64,000 nucleotides of DNA from G963665085 sp963665085 (lineage in GTDB: Bacteria; Bacteroidota; Bacteroidia; Bacteroidales; JAAAOM01), in assembly GCA_963665085.2 (NCBI GenBank), contig CAXXXS010000001.1:620001-684000 (forward strand), in the 5' to 3' direction. Below are positions 17,438-25,746 of the stretch, one piece after another; position 1 is the first letter of the stretch, and every line of letters starts with the position of its first letter. A model generated the notes under the pieces. That model saw only the letters and a program-made list of their open reading frames with translations, was not told where the DNA came from and made no database searches. The translations under genes were made by a program, and so were the position numbers.

Positions 17438-18520
17438 TTAATCTTTCTTCCTGCTGTAGAAATGTTTTGAATCGCCCCACTCCCCATATCCAATCTCATG
17501 ATCGGTAATGGCAATACGCGCTTCCAAACAATTTTTACAGTCTTCTGCACTATCATCAGTACAAGGTTTATTATCGTAAAGAAAATAATCATCCCTATAT
17601 TGACCAGGAGTAATATTTGGCATCACAACGTTTGCGCCAACCTTTATGGCTTTCTCACGTCCCAGCTTATCGATCGACTGCATAGCTGTTGTTGCAGCCA
17701 TATTAATATCAGGCATCATCAGACGGAGAATAGCAATCATTTTAAGCGTACGATCAAAACGTTCTTCTTTAGGTAATAATTCATCTCTAAATTCATACAA
17801 TGGAGTATCCTTATGTTCAATATAGGGTCCCATACCAACCATATCTATATCGAATGATTGCATGAACAACAAATCTTCTGCTAAAATCTCAGTCGTTTGA
17901 AATGGCAAACCAACCATAACCCCGGTACCTGTCTGATATCCAACTTCCTTTAAATCTTTAAGCGCTTGCAGACGTTTATCGAAATCATGGAGCTCATTGT
18001 TTGGATGAATTTTCGAATATAATTCCCGATTGCTGGATTCAATCCTAAGCAGGTATCGATGAGCACCGCTCTCAAACCATCTCTGGTAAGTCTCCTTGCT
18101 TTGTTCTCCCAGAGAAAGAGTCACTCCAACTTCATTATTTGAGATACGTTTTATTTCTCTTAACAGGTTATCTATCCGATCAACAAAAGCAATATCATCT
18201 CTTTCTCCTGATTGTAAAACTACTGAGCCATATTTATTTTGATAGGCAAATTCAACTGCTTTTAGTATCTCTTCATCATCAATATTATAACGATTTAGAT
18301 CACTTCTTCCACTACGAATTCCACAATACAAACAATTCTTTTTGCAAATATTTGAGAACTCTATCAATCCCCGGAAATAAACTTTATCTGAAATAGTATT
18401 TTTTTTTACCCTGGCTGATGATTCAAAAAGAAATTGACGATCTTCTCCTTTGCTTTCCAAAAGAAAAACCAGATTCTCCTTTGTAAAAATTCTTTCTGCA
18501 ATAATTTCTTTAATGTTCAT
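17438..18520 (-). CDS. hydE: [FeFe]-hydrogenase maturase HydE, radical SAM enzyme
   Basis: A 360-residue radical SAM protein with the cluster motif Cys59-x3-Cys63-x2-Cys66 (CKKNCLYCGI), the RSGRSDLNRYN stretch and the SLGEQSKETYQRWFE...HRYLLRIESSNRELY barrel segments, shown in pieces, that distinguish HydE from BioB. The tail includes CTDDSAEDCKNCLEARI. HydE acts on the HydG-made iron-cysteine-CO-CN synthon during H-cluster building. It is on the opposite strand to hydG and 15.6 kb away. HydF and the hydrogenase are outside the window. Confidence 0.9.
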   Translation of the reverse strand: MNIKEIIAERIFTKENLVFLLESKGEDRQFLFESSARVKKNTISDKVYFRGLIEFSNICKKNCLYCGIRSGRSDLNRYNIDDEEILKAVEFAYQNKYGSVVLQSGERDDIAFVDRIDNLLREIKRISNNEVGVTLSLGEQSKETYQRWFESGAHRYLLRIESSNRELYSKIHPNNELHDFDKRLQALKDLKEVGYQTGTGVMVGLPFQTTEILAEDLLFMQSFDIDMVGMGPYIEHKDTPLYEFRDELLPKEERFDRTLKMIAILRLMMPDINMAATTAMQSIDKLGREKAIKVGANVVMPNITPGQYRDDYFLYDNKPCTDDSAEDCKNCLEARIAITDHEIGYGEWGDSKHFYSRKKD

Positions 18521-18564
18521 CCTTTTAATTCCTCAAGCTCGAAATAATATTTTTTTCTCCTACT

Positions 18565-18600
18565 TCTTCAAGTCCTCCTCTAAGGAGGATTTAGGAGGTC
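18565..18600. repeat. GGAGGA-rich short intergenic repeat
   Basis: In the 170-base gap between hydE and the DUF59 gene, TCCTCCTCTAAGGAGGA folds on itself and is followed by TTTAGGAGG, a partial third copy. Short repeats of this style are scattered between genes in many Bacteroidota genomes. I see only one copy here. Confidence 0.45.
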
Positions 18601-18690
18601 ATTCTTAATAAAAACAGGTTCTATTAACTAATGGCAATTACATCAATCTAAGATCTACTGATTCTTTTTTATCTGGTCAGATATTCTCTA

Positions 18691-19014
18691 CTATAAAAGT
18701 CCAAGCTCTAATTTTGCTTCTTCACTAAGCATATCCTGATCCCATGGAGGATCAAAAACCAATTTTACTTCTGAAGAATTCACTCCGCTCACCATATCAA
18801 CTGCATTTTGTACATCCATTAATACCTGATCGGCCATTGGACAGTTTGGAGCAGTAAGAGTCATGGTTACAGCAACATCGTAATTATCATTCACATCAAT
18901 TTCGTAAATTAATCCAAGATCATAAACATTTACAGGAATTTCAGGATCGTAAACATGTTTTAATCCCATCACGATATCAGCCTCAATTTGTAATTTCTTA
19001 TTTGGATCTGCCAT
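18691..19014 (-). CDS. sufT: DUF59/MIP18-family iron-sulfur assembly protein SufT-like
   Basis: A 107-residue MIP18 (PaaD-like) protein with all family marks: VYDPEIPVNVYDLGLIYEI, MTLTAPNCPMAD with its conserved Cys, and LVFDPPWDQDM. Such proteins help deliver iron-sulfur clusters to targets in the SUF pathway. It closes the suf cluster, 175 bases after sufE, with a hairpin in the gap, so it may have its own expression level. The symbol follows use for suf-linked DUF59 proteins. Confidence 0.85.
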   Translation of the reverse strand: MADPNKKLQIEADIVMGLKHVYDPEIPVNVYDLGLIYEIDVNDNYDVAVTMTLTAPNCPMADQVLMDVQNAVDMVSGVNSSEVKLVFDPPWDQDMLSEEAKLELGLL

Positions 19015-19123
19015 GACAGTAATTTTTTTTTGTTAAATAATCTTGCAATTACCTAGCATGAGCTCATACTTCGTCACCGGTTTATTGCAGATACTTTTGT
19101 TACAATAGAATTTAAATAATTCA

Positions 19124-19164
19124 GATTTTCGATATTTGATTTCTGATTTCTGAAATCGAAAATC
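19124..19164. terminator. Hairpin between sufE and the DUF59 gene
   Basis: Outer arms GATTTTCGAT and ATCGAAAATC pair perfectly, and an inner GATTTC-T-GAAATC palindrome gives an alternative fold. Lying 26 bases beyond the sufE stop, it may terminate or attenuate suf transcription before the last gene. Confidence 0.5.
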
Positions 19165-19189
19165 AACATACTAAAATCTCCAAAACAAT

Positions 19190-19612
19190 TTATTTATTTT
19201 TTGCCTGGTATGCCAGTGCATATAATTTCATTTGTTTTATCATTGACACCAACCCATTTGAACGTGTTGGCGACAAATTTTCTTTTAATCCGATTTTATC
19301 AATAAAGTACAATTCGTTATTTAGAATTTCTTCAGGACTACGGTTTGAAAGAACCCGGATTAACAATGCAACCAAACCTTTTGTAATAATAGCATCGCTA
19401 TCTGCAGTAAAAACAATTTTATCCCCATCTAGTTCAGCGTTAAGCCAAACTCTTGATTGACATCCCTGGATAAGATTCTGTGTTACTTTATATTTAGCAT
19501 CAATCATGGGTACATCTTTGCTAATATCAATGAGGTAATTGTATTTTTCCATCCAATCCTCAAAAACAGAAAACTCTTCGATTATTTCGTCCTGTACTTC
19601 GTTAATTCCCAT
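19190..19612 (-). CDS. sufE: Sulfur acceptor protein SufE
   Basis: A 140-residue SufE protein. It accepts sulfur from SufS on the conserved Cys in NLIQGCQSRVWL (about residue 50) and passes it to the SufBCD scaffold. Other family marks are DWMEKYNYLIDI near the N-terminus and ITKGLVALLIRVLSNRSPEEI in the middle, given in part. It follows sufS by 47 bases in the order B-C-D-S-E. Confidence 0.92.
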   Translation of the reverse strand: MGINEVQDEIIEEFSVFEDWMEKYNYLIDISKDVPMIDAKYKVTQNLIQGCQSRVWLNAELDGDKIVFTADSDAIITKGLVALLIRVLSNRSPEEILNNELYFIDKIGLKENLSPTRSNGLVSMIKQMKLYALAYQAKNK

Positions 19613-19659
19613 TTAACCAGATTTAAAAATAAAAATGCAAAGTTAATGAAAAGAGCAGG

Positions 19660-20880
19660 CTACCCAAACATTTCCTTCACTGTTATCAACCCATTAAACA
19701 GGATATCAATTTCTTCTTTTGTGTTATAAAATGATAATGATGCGCGGATTGTTCCCTCAATCCCAAAACGCTGCATGACAGGCTGTGTACAATGAGTTCC
19801 TGTACGAACTGCGATCCCAAGTTTATCGAGTACCATGCCCGTATCATATTGATGAATATTATCGATTAAAAAAGAAAGGATCGCAACCTTATGCTTTGCT
19901 GTTCCATATATTTTTAATCCTTCAATAGAAGTAAGTTTTTCTGTACCATATGCTAATAGTTCTGCTTCATAATCCCTGATATTTTCAAGACCTATTGTCT
20001 GAACATATTTTATTGCTTCTGCCAAACCAATAGCTCCAATATAATTCGTTGTTCCTGCTTCAAATTTAAAAGGTAACTCATTAAAAGTGGTTTCTTCAAG
20101 GGTAACAATATCAACCATATCTCCTCCTCCCTGGTAAGGAGGTATTTCATCAAGCCATTTTTCTTTCCCATACAACACACCAATGCCTGTTGGTCCATAA
20201 ATTTTGTGACCTGCAAATACCAGAAAATCACAATCCAGATCCTGTACATTTATAGGCTCATGCTGAATTGCCTGGGCAGCATCCAACAATACAGGAACAT
20301 TTTTCTGATGACAAATATCGATGATTTCCTTTGCAGGATTTACTGTCCCCAGCGAATTGGAAACATAAACCATTGACATTATTCGGGTCTTCTCTGTAAT
20401 GAGTTGTTCTATCTTATCAAGCTCCAGCTCTCCCCTATCATTTATTGGAATGTACTTTAAAGTTGCTCCCTTTCTTTTACACAAAAGCTGCCAGGGAACA
20501 ATATTAGCATGGTGTTCCATCTGGGTGATCAAAACCTCATCACCTTCTTTTATAAATCTTTCACCAAACGAATAAGCAACGGTATTAATTGAACCGGTAG
20601 CACCACTGGTAAAAATAATCTCATGTTGATGTTTAGCATTTATAAACTCCTGGATAGTTTTACGTGCATCTTCATAGTGCTGCGTCATTTTACCACTTAA
20701 ACTATGCACACCACGATGTATACTACTATTCTCTTCAACATGAAGCTTGTTGATTGTATCAATTACAACCTGAGGTTTCTGAGTTGTTGCCCCATTATCA
20801 AAGTATACCAATGGTTTATTGTAGACAGTCTTTTTTAGAATTGGAAAGTCTTCCCGTATCTTGTTTACATCAAAACTCAT
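19660..20880 (-). CDS. sufS: Cysteine desulfurase SufS
   Basis: A 406-residue PLP enzyme of the group II cysteine desulfurases. Seen: VYFDNGATTQKP at the N-terminus, SSIHRGVHSLS, the PLP lysine in FAGHKIYGPTGIGVLYG, and the catalytic Cys in RTGTHCTQPVM (about residue 365). It releases sulfur from cysteine as a persulfide for SufE and SufBCD. It starts 10 bases after sufD ends, so the two are co-transcribed. Confidence 0.94.
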   Translation of the reverse strand: MSFDVNKIREDFPILKKTVYNKPLVYFDNGATTQKPQVVIDTINKLHVEENSSIHRGVHSLSGKMTQHYEDARKTIQEFINAKHQHEIIFTSGATGSINTVAYSFGERFIKEGDEVLITQMEHHANIVPWQLLCKRKGATLKYIPINDRGELELDKIEQLITEKTRIMSMVYVSNSLGTVNPAKEIIDICHQKNVPVLLDAAQAIQHEPINVQDLDCDFLVFAGHKIYGPTGIGVLYGKEKWLDEIPPYQGGGDMVDIVTLEETTFNELPFKFEAGTTNYIGAIGLAEAIKYVQTIGLENIRDYEAELLAYGTEKLTSIEGLKIYGTAKHKVAILSFLIDNIHQYDTGMVLDKLGIAVRTGTHCTQPVMQRFGIEGTIRASLSFYNTKEEIDILFNGLITVKEMFG

Positions 20881-20890
20881 TGTTAAATTT

Positions 20891-22258
20891 TTATCCTGCG
20901 CAATGAACGAAACAATTATTACATCTGCTTAATTCACCTCGCAAACGTTTATCCACCAGTTCATCAATCCTGTCTCTCAATGCTTCTGTTTTAATATTGC
21001 GAATAATCTCATTCGCAAAAGCAAATAACATTAAAAAGCGGGCTTCTTTTTCCCCAATTCCTCTTGAACGCAAATAAAACATCGCTTCTTTATCAATCTG
21101 ACCAACAGTAGCGCCGTGGCTACATTTCACATCGTCGGCATAAATCTCTAACTGAGGTTTTGTATTCATCTTTGCTTCATCGGTAAGCAAAATGTTATTA
21201 TTTCGCTGAAATGCCGAGGTCTTTTGAGCATCTTTTGCTACATAAATCTTTCCATTAAATGCACCAGTTGCCTTATTGTCAAGAATTCCTTTAAAAAGCT
21301 GATTACTTGTGCAATTCGGCACAGTATGTTCTATCAATGTATAGCTATCAACATGCTGATTGCTATCAGAAAGATATAGTCCGTTTGTATCATTATGAGC
21401 TCCTTCACCATTCAACTTTACATACACATTGTTACGAACCAATCCTCCATGCAGGGTTATTGTATTTTCCTCAACGGTACTGTTTGCTTCCTGATGAATA
21501 AATTGATTTGAGATCTGTACCGAACCATTGTGTTCATTTTGTACCCGGGTAATTGTAAGGTTAGCATTCTCTGCGATATAAATCTCCGAAACAGAATTTG
21601 TAAGAAATTTCTGTGGAGATAAAGTATGATCACAAATTATTAGTTCCAATTGTGAATTCTCATCAACAACGAATAAATTGCGGTGTTGAACCATTAATTC
21701 CTGTTCTGACAACAATAAATTCACAATCTGAATCGGTTTATCTACAACAACACCTTTAGGAACATATAGAAACAAACCATCTTGTGTGAATAGCGTATTT
21801 AAAGAAACTAATCCATCAGTTTCTGTTTTTGCATATTTACCATAATGTTTCTGATAAATATCTGAATGTTCCTCAGCCATTTTCTGAAAACTTCCGAAAA
21901 TAATCCCCTCTATATTCACAGTTGAATTGAACTTCTCGTAATAAAATCCATTTAAAAGTATGATGTTGTGTGTATCCAACGATGGCACATCACACCTGAA
22001 AATATCATTTAAGTTAAATGGTATATTCTGTGGTTCAAATATAGTGTTGTAGCCATTTTTAAGATGAGGCTCTAAAAATGTATATTTATATTTTTCATCT
22101 TTTCGTGCAGGTAACCCTTTGGAGTTTAAATAATCCAAAGCTGCTTCTCGTCTGTTATTAACTATTGGCGAGGAGTTACCTATAATCTGCCCGCTAAAAT
22201 CATTATAAAGCTGATTAAAATATGCTGTTAAATTCTCTTTACTAATTTCTGACGCCAT
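20891..22258 (-). CDS. sufD: Fe-S cluster scaffold subunit SufD
   Basis: A 455-residue SufD protein with the right-handed beta-helix core of the SufB/SufD family (LFLYVPKGVVVDKPIQIVN in part, HVDSYTLIEHTVPNCTSNQLF in part) and the family C-terminal block KCSHGATVGQIDKEAMFYLRSRG, in which the CSHGAT motif is clear. With SufB and SufC it forms the SufBC2D scaffold. The C-terminus carries an extra CNNCFVHC cysteine cluster that I do not see as a general SufD feature. Confidence 0.93.
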   Translation of the reverse strand: MASEISKENLTAYFNQLYNDFSGQIIGNSSPIVNNRREAALDYLNSKGLPARKDEKYKYTFLEPHLKNGYNTIFEPQNIPFNLNDIFRCDVPSLDTHNIILLNGFYYEKFNSTVNIEGIIFGSFQKMAEEHSDIYQKHYGKYAKTETDGLVSLNTLFTQDGLFLYVPKGVVVDKPIQIVNLLLSEQELMVQHRNLFVVDENSQLELIICDHTLSPQKFLTNSVSEIYIAENANLTITRVQNEHNGSVQISNQFIHQEANSTVEENTITLHGGLVRNNVYVKLNGEGAHNDTNGLYLSDSNQHVDSYTLIEHTVPNCTSNQLFKGILDNKATGAFNGKIYVAKDAQKTSAFQRNNNILLTDEAKMNTKPQLEIYADDVKCSHGATVGQIDKEAMFYLRSRGIGEKEARFLMLFAFANEIIRNIKTEALRDRIDELVDKRLRGELSRCNNCFVHCAG

Positions 22259-22269
22259 AATACTAATCT

Positions 22270-23025
22270 TTATTCCTCAACCAATTCCTTTTTAATCCAA
22301 TCATAACCTTTTTCTTCTAATTCTAAGGCTAGATCTTTATTTCCTGATTTAACAATTTTCCCTTTATAAAGAACATGAACAAAATCAGGGACAATATAAT
22401 CCAGTAATCTTTGATAGTGAGTTATAACAATTGTAGCGGTATCACTAGATTTCAATTTAACAACACCATTTGCTACAATTCTTAAGGCATCAATATCAAG
22501 ACCGGAATCTGTCTCGTCAAGAATTGACAGTTTAGGTTCAAGCATAGCCATTTGGAAAATCTCATTCTTTTTCTTTTCTCCTCCAGAGAATCCTTCATTT
22601 ACCGAGCGATTGGTAAGCTGAGAATCAATTTCAACCAAAGCTTTTTTCTCTCGCATCAATTTCAAAAATTCAGCAGCACTAAGCGGAGCTAAGTTTTTAT
22701 ATTTTCTATGTTCATTAACAGCAGTCTTTAGGAAATTAACCATGCTGACACCCGGAATTTCAACCGGATATTGAAATCCTAAAAATATACCTTCTCTGGA
22801 ACGATCTTCGGGAGATAACTCTAACAAATCCTTGCCCATAAAAGTTACTTCGCCATCGGTTACTACTGCATATTCCCTTCCTGAAAGTGCTGATGCCAAT
22901 GTACTTTTCCCAGAACCATTAGGTCCCATTATAGCATGAACTTCTCCTGGTTTTACTTCGAGATTAATTCCTTTTAATATTTCTTTCCCCTCTATTGATG
23001 CATGTAAGTTCTTTATTGTAAGCAT
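22270..23025 (-). CDS. sufC: Fe-S assembly ATPase SufC
   Basis: A 251-residue ABC-type ATPase. Walker A is GPNGSGKST (residues 35-43), the signature is GFSGGEKKKNEI, and Walker B with the SufC-typical LDETDSGLDIDAL follows. It powers the SufB-SufD scaffold in the cytosol and has no membrane domain. Short gaps to sufB (52 bases) and sufD (11 bases) fit a single operon. Confidence 0.95.
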   Translation of the reverse strand: MLTIKNLHASIEGKEILKGINLEVKPGEVHAIMGPNGSGKSTLASALSGREYAVVTDGEVTFMGKDLLELSPEDRSREGIFLGFQYPVEIPGVSMVNFLKTAVNEHRKYKNLAPLSAAEFLKLMREKKALVEIDSQLTNRSVNEGFSGGEKKKNEIFQMAMLEPKLSILDETDSGLDIDALRIVANGVVKLKSSDTATIVITHYQRLLDYIVPDFVHVLYKGKIVKSGNKDLALELEEKGYDWIKKELVEE

Positions 23026-23077
23026 ATATTAAATCTTTATTGTTCTATATTAAAATCATCCTCTGAGAGCTGGCCTG

Positions 23078-24532
23078 TTATCCAACACTTCCTTCCAGAC
23101 TTATCTGTAATAATTTTTGAGCTTCAACAGCAAATTCCATGGGCAATTTGTTAAGCACTTCTTTTGCATATCCGTTAACAATTAAGCCAACTGCTGTCTC
23201 TGTATCAATCCCTCTTTGATTACAGTAAAAAATCTGGTCTTCGCCAATCTTTGAAGTAGTAGCCTCGTGTTCAACAACAGCTGTGCTGTTATCCGTTTCA
23301 ATATAAGGGAATGTATGAGCTCCGCAAGTATCACCTAAGAGCAAAGAGTCGCATTGCGTAAAGTTTCTTGCATTTTCCGCATTTTTGGTAACCTTAACCA
23401 ATCCCCGATAACTATTCTCGCTTTTCCCTGCTGAGATACCTTTTGAGATAATTGTACTTCTGGTATTTTTCCCTACATGAAGCATTTTTGTTCCAGTATC
23501 TGCCTGCTGATAATTATTTGTTACAGCTACTGAATAAAATTCCCCGATAGAATTATTTCCTCTAAGGATACAACTAGGGTATTTCCACGTAATGGCAGAT
23601 CCTGTCTCAACCTGGGTCCAGGATATTTTGGAATTATCCCCTTTACAGATTCCTCGTTTCGTTACAAAATTATATACTCCACCCTTACCGTTTTTATCAC
23701 CCGGATACCAGTTTTGTACGGTAGAGTACTTAACTTCTGCATTCTCCATTGCTACAATTTCTACTATTGCAGCATGAAGTTGGTTTTCATCACGCATTGG
23801 AGCTGTACATCCTTCCAGATAACTAACGTAACTATCGTCATCAGCAACAATCAGTGTTCTTTCAAACTGCCCCGTGTTTGCTGCATTGATTCGAAAGTAA
23901 GTTGATAATTCCATCGGACATCTAACTCCTTTCGGAATATAACAGAAAGAACCATCACTAAACACAGCTGAATTTAATGATGCAAAAAAATTATCTGTAA
24001 ACGGTACTACCGATCCCATATATTTTTTTACCAAGTCAGGATGCTTCTGAACAGCTTCACTAAAGGAACAGAATATTATGCCCAGTTCAGCTAATGTATC
24101 CTGGAAAGTAGTTTTAACAGAAATGGAGTCCATTACAGCATCAACCGCAACGCCTGTTAAACGTTTTTGTTCGTCTAAAGGAATACCCAGCCTGCTAAAA
24201 GTATCTAATAACTCTGGATCTACTTCATCCAATGAGCTTAATTCTTTTTTCTTTTTAGGAGCTGCATAATATATAACATCCTGGTAATCGATTTCCGGAA
24301 TATTTAAATGAGGCCAATCAGGCATTTTAAGAGTTTCCCAATGTTTGTAAGCTTTTAATCTAAATTCCAGCATCCATTCAGGCTCATTTTTTTTTGATGA
24401 AATCATGCGCACAACATCTTCACTTAATCCTTTGGGGATTGCATCTATCTCAACGTCTGTAGTAAAGCCGTACTTATATTCTCCCTGCGTTACTTCTCCT
24501 AATATCTTATCTTGTTCTTTCTCCATATCCAA
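23078..24532 (-). CDS. sufB: Fe-S cluster scaffold subunit SufB
   Basis: A 484-residue SufB with the usual N-terminal region (SEDVVRMISSKKNEPEWMLEFR in part), VPFTDNFFASLNSAVFSDGSF and SFCYIPKGVRCPMELSTYFR in part, and the C-terminal SKIGEDQIFYCNQRGID. The conserved cysteines RCPMEL, LEGCTAPM and QCDSLLLGDTCGAHT are present. It is the first gene of the operon and lies just downstream of a -7 box overlapped by a palindrome. Confidence 0.95.
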   Translation of the reverse strand: MDMEKEQDKILGEVTQGEYKYGFTTDVEIDAIPKGLSEDVVRMISSKKNEPEWMLEFRLKAYKHWETLKMPDWPHLNIPEIDYQDVIYYAAPKKKKELSSLDEVDPELLDTFSRLGIPLDEQKRLTGVAVDAVMDSISVKTTFQDTLAELGIIFCSFSEAVQKHPDLVKKYMGSVVPFTDNFFASLNSAVFSDGSFCYIPKGVRCPMELSTYFRINAANTGQFERTLIVADDDSYVSYLEGCTAPMRDENQLHAAIVEIVAMENAEVKYSTVQNWYPGDKNGKGGVYNFVTKRGICKGDNSKISWTQVETGSAITWKYPSCILRGNNSIGEFYSVAVTNNYQQADTGTKMLHVGKNTRSTIISKGISAGKSENSYRGLVKVTKNAENARNFTQCDSLLLGDTCGAHTFPYIETDNSTAVVEHEATTSKIGEDQIFYCNQRGIDTETAVGLIVNGYAKEVLNKLPMEFAVEAQKLLQISLEGSVG

Positions 24533-24547
24533 TCAGGTTTCAATACA

Positions 24548-24570
24548 TTATTTAGATTTAATCTAAATAA
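24548..24570. promoter_or_regulatory. 23-bp perfect palindrome at the suf promoter
   Basis: Arms TTATTTAGATT and AATCTAAATAA around one T. It sits between the suf -7 box and the sufB start, over the expected transcription start, a classic repressor position. Its TTTAGATT/AATCTAAA form recalls operators of DtxR/MntR- or Fur-type metal regulators, which would suit iron-sulfur genes. The cognate regulator is not in the window. Confidence 0.7.
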
Positions 24571-24573
24571 CAA

Positions 24574-24581
24574 CAAAGATA
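24574..24581 (-). promoter_or_regulatory. -7 promoter box (TATCTTTG) of the suf operon
   Basis: On the minus strand TATCTTTG is the commonest form of the Bacteroidota -7 box, 42 bases before sufB. No clear TTTG -33 element is seen at standard spacing. The palindrome begins three bases downstream. Confidence 0.6.
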
Positions 24582-24642
24582 CAAAATCTATCGCAAACTT
24601 ATGAATCTTTGTAACAATTGAAGACGAGTAAAAGTTTATAAA

Positions 24643-25686
24643 ATGACAGATAAAAAGCAGGAGATACATAGTATTTCAGAGATTGGTGAATTTAAATTAA
24701 TTGATGAATTAACAAAAGACATCAAGCTAAAAAATGAAAGTTCAGAAACTGGAATTGGTGATGATGCAGCGATTCTTAATTACGAAGATAAAAAAGTTGT
24801 TATAACAACAGATTTACTTACTGAAGGAATTCATTTCAACCTGATTTATACTCCCATAAAGCATCTTGGGTATAAAGCTGCAGTCATTAATTTCTCTGAT
24901 ATTTATGCGATGAATGCAATACCTAAACAAATTGTTGTTTCATTAGCAATTTCCAACAAATTCTCCAAAGAAGCTGTAGAAGCCCTGTATGATGGAATAA
25001 AATTAGCCTGCGAAAAATATAATGTTGATTTAGTTGGAGGCGACACATCAAGTTCATTAACGGGTCTTACTATCTCAATAACAGCTATTGGAGAAGGAGA
25101 CGAAGACAAATTAGTTTATCGTAGCGGAGCACAAAAAAATGATTTAATATGTGTGTCAGGAAATCTGGGTGCAGCCTATATGGGAATCCAGATACTTGAA
25201 AGAGAACGATATGTTTTTGAGAATAACCCTGAACAACAACCGGACTTGAGTAACTACTCATACATCCTGGAAAGACAACTTAAACCGGAAGCAAGAAAGG
25301 ATATCATAGAATTCCTTGACGAAAAAAATATTATCCCAACTTCAATGATCGATCTCTCTGATGGATTATCATCAGATATTCTACAGATTTGTAAAAGTAG
25401 CCAGTGCGGTTGCAGAATTTACCAGGAAAAAATACCTGTTGACACAGAAACTGCTGATACAGCGAAAGAGATGAATATTGAGCCACTGGTAGCAGCCCTA
25501 AACGGAGGAGAAGATTATGAAATGCTCTTTACTGTTCCGGTAACGTCTTATGAACGTATAAATAGTGTCCCCGGAATTTCTGTAATCGGACATATTACAA
25601 GCGAAAAAGAAGGCTGTTATTTAATTACTGAAGCTGAACAAGCTGTAGAGATAAAAGCCCAGGGGTGGGATACCAGCGAACAATAA
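24643..25686 (+). CDS. thiL: Thiamine-monophosphate kinase ThiL
   Basis: A 347-residue PurM-like kinase that makes thiamine diphosphate from the monophosphate. Marks: ETGIGDDAAIL near residue 40, VVITTDLLTEGIHFNL, KAAVINFSDIYAMNA, VDLVGGDTSSS, and in the C-terminal half IDLSDGLSSDI and ALNGGEDYEMLF. It is divergent from suf, single, and closed by a terminator. No other thiamine gene lies beside it. Confidence 0.93.
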   Translation: MTDKKQEIHSISEIGEFKLIDELTKDIKLKNESSETGIGDDAAILNYEDKKVVITTDLLTEGIHFNLIYTPIKHLGYKAAVINFSDIYAMNAIPKQIVVSLAISNKFSKEAVEALYDGIKLACEKYNVDLVGGDTSSSLTGLTISITAIGEGDEDKLVYRSGAQKNDLICVSGNLGAAYMGIQILERERYVFENNPEQQPDLSNYSYILERQLKPEARKDIIEFLDEKNIIPTSMIDLSDGLSSDILQICKSSQCGCRIYQEKIPVDTETADTAKEMNIEPLVAALNGGEDYEMLFTVPVTSYERINSVPGISVIGHITSEKEGCYLITEAEQAVEIKAQGWDTSEQ

Positions 25687-25687
25687 A

Positions 25688-25716
25688 AAAATCCTCAGGT
25701 TTTACCTGAGGATTTT
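25688..25716. terminator. Bidirectional terminator between thiL and the CoA-transferase
   Basis: AAAATCCTCAGGT and ACCTGAGGATTTT form a perfect 13-bp stem with a TTT loop between two converging genes, with A-rich and T-rich ends suited to both strands. Confidence 0.85.
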
Positions 25717-25746
25717 ATTCTATATTTTCTTTGTAAATAATAATTA

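Noticed and set aside
18560..18605. Possible CRISPR-like or ribosome-binding repeat (GGAGGA copies)
   Set aside because: Only two to three imperfect short units, no spacer pattern and no cas genes nearby; better seen as a small intergenic repeat.
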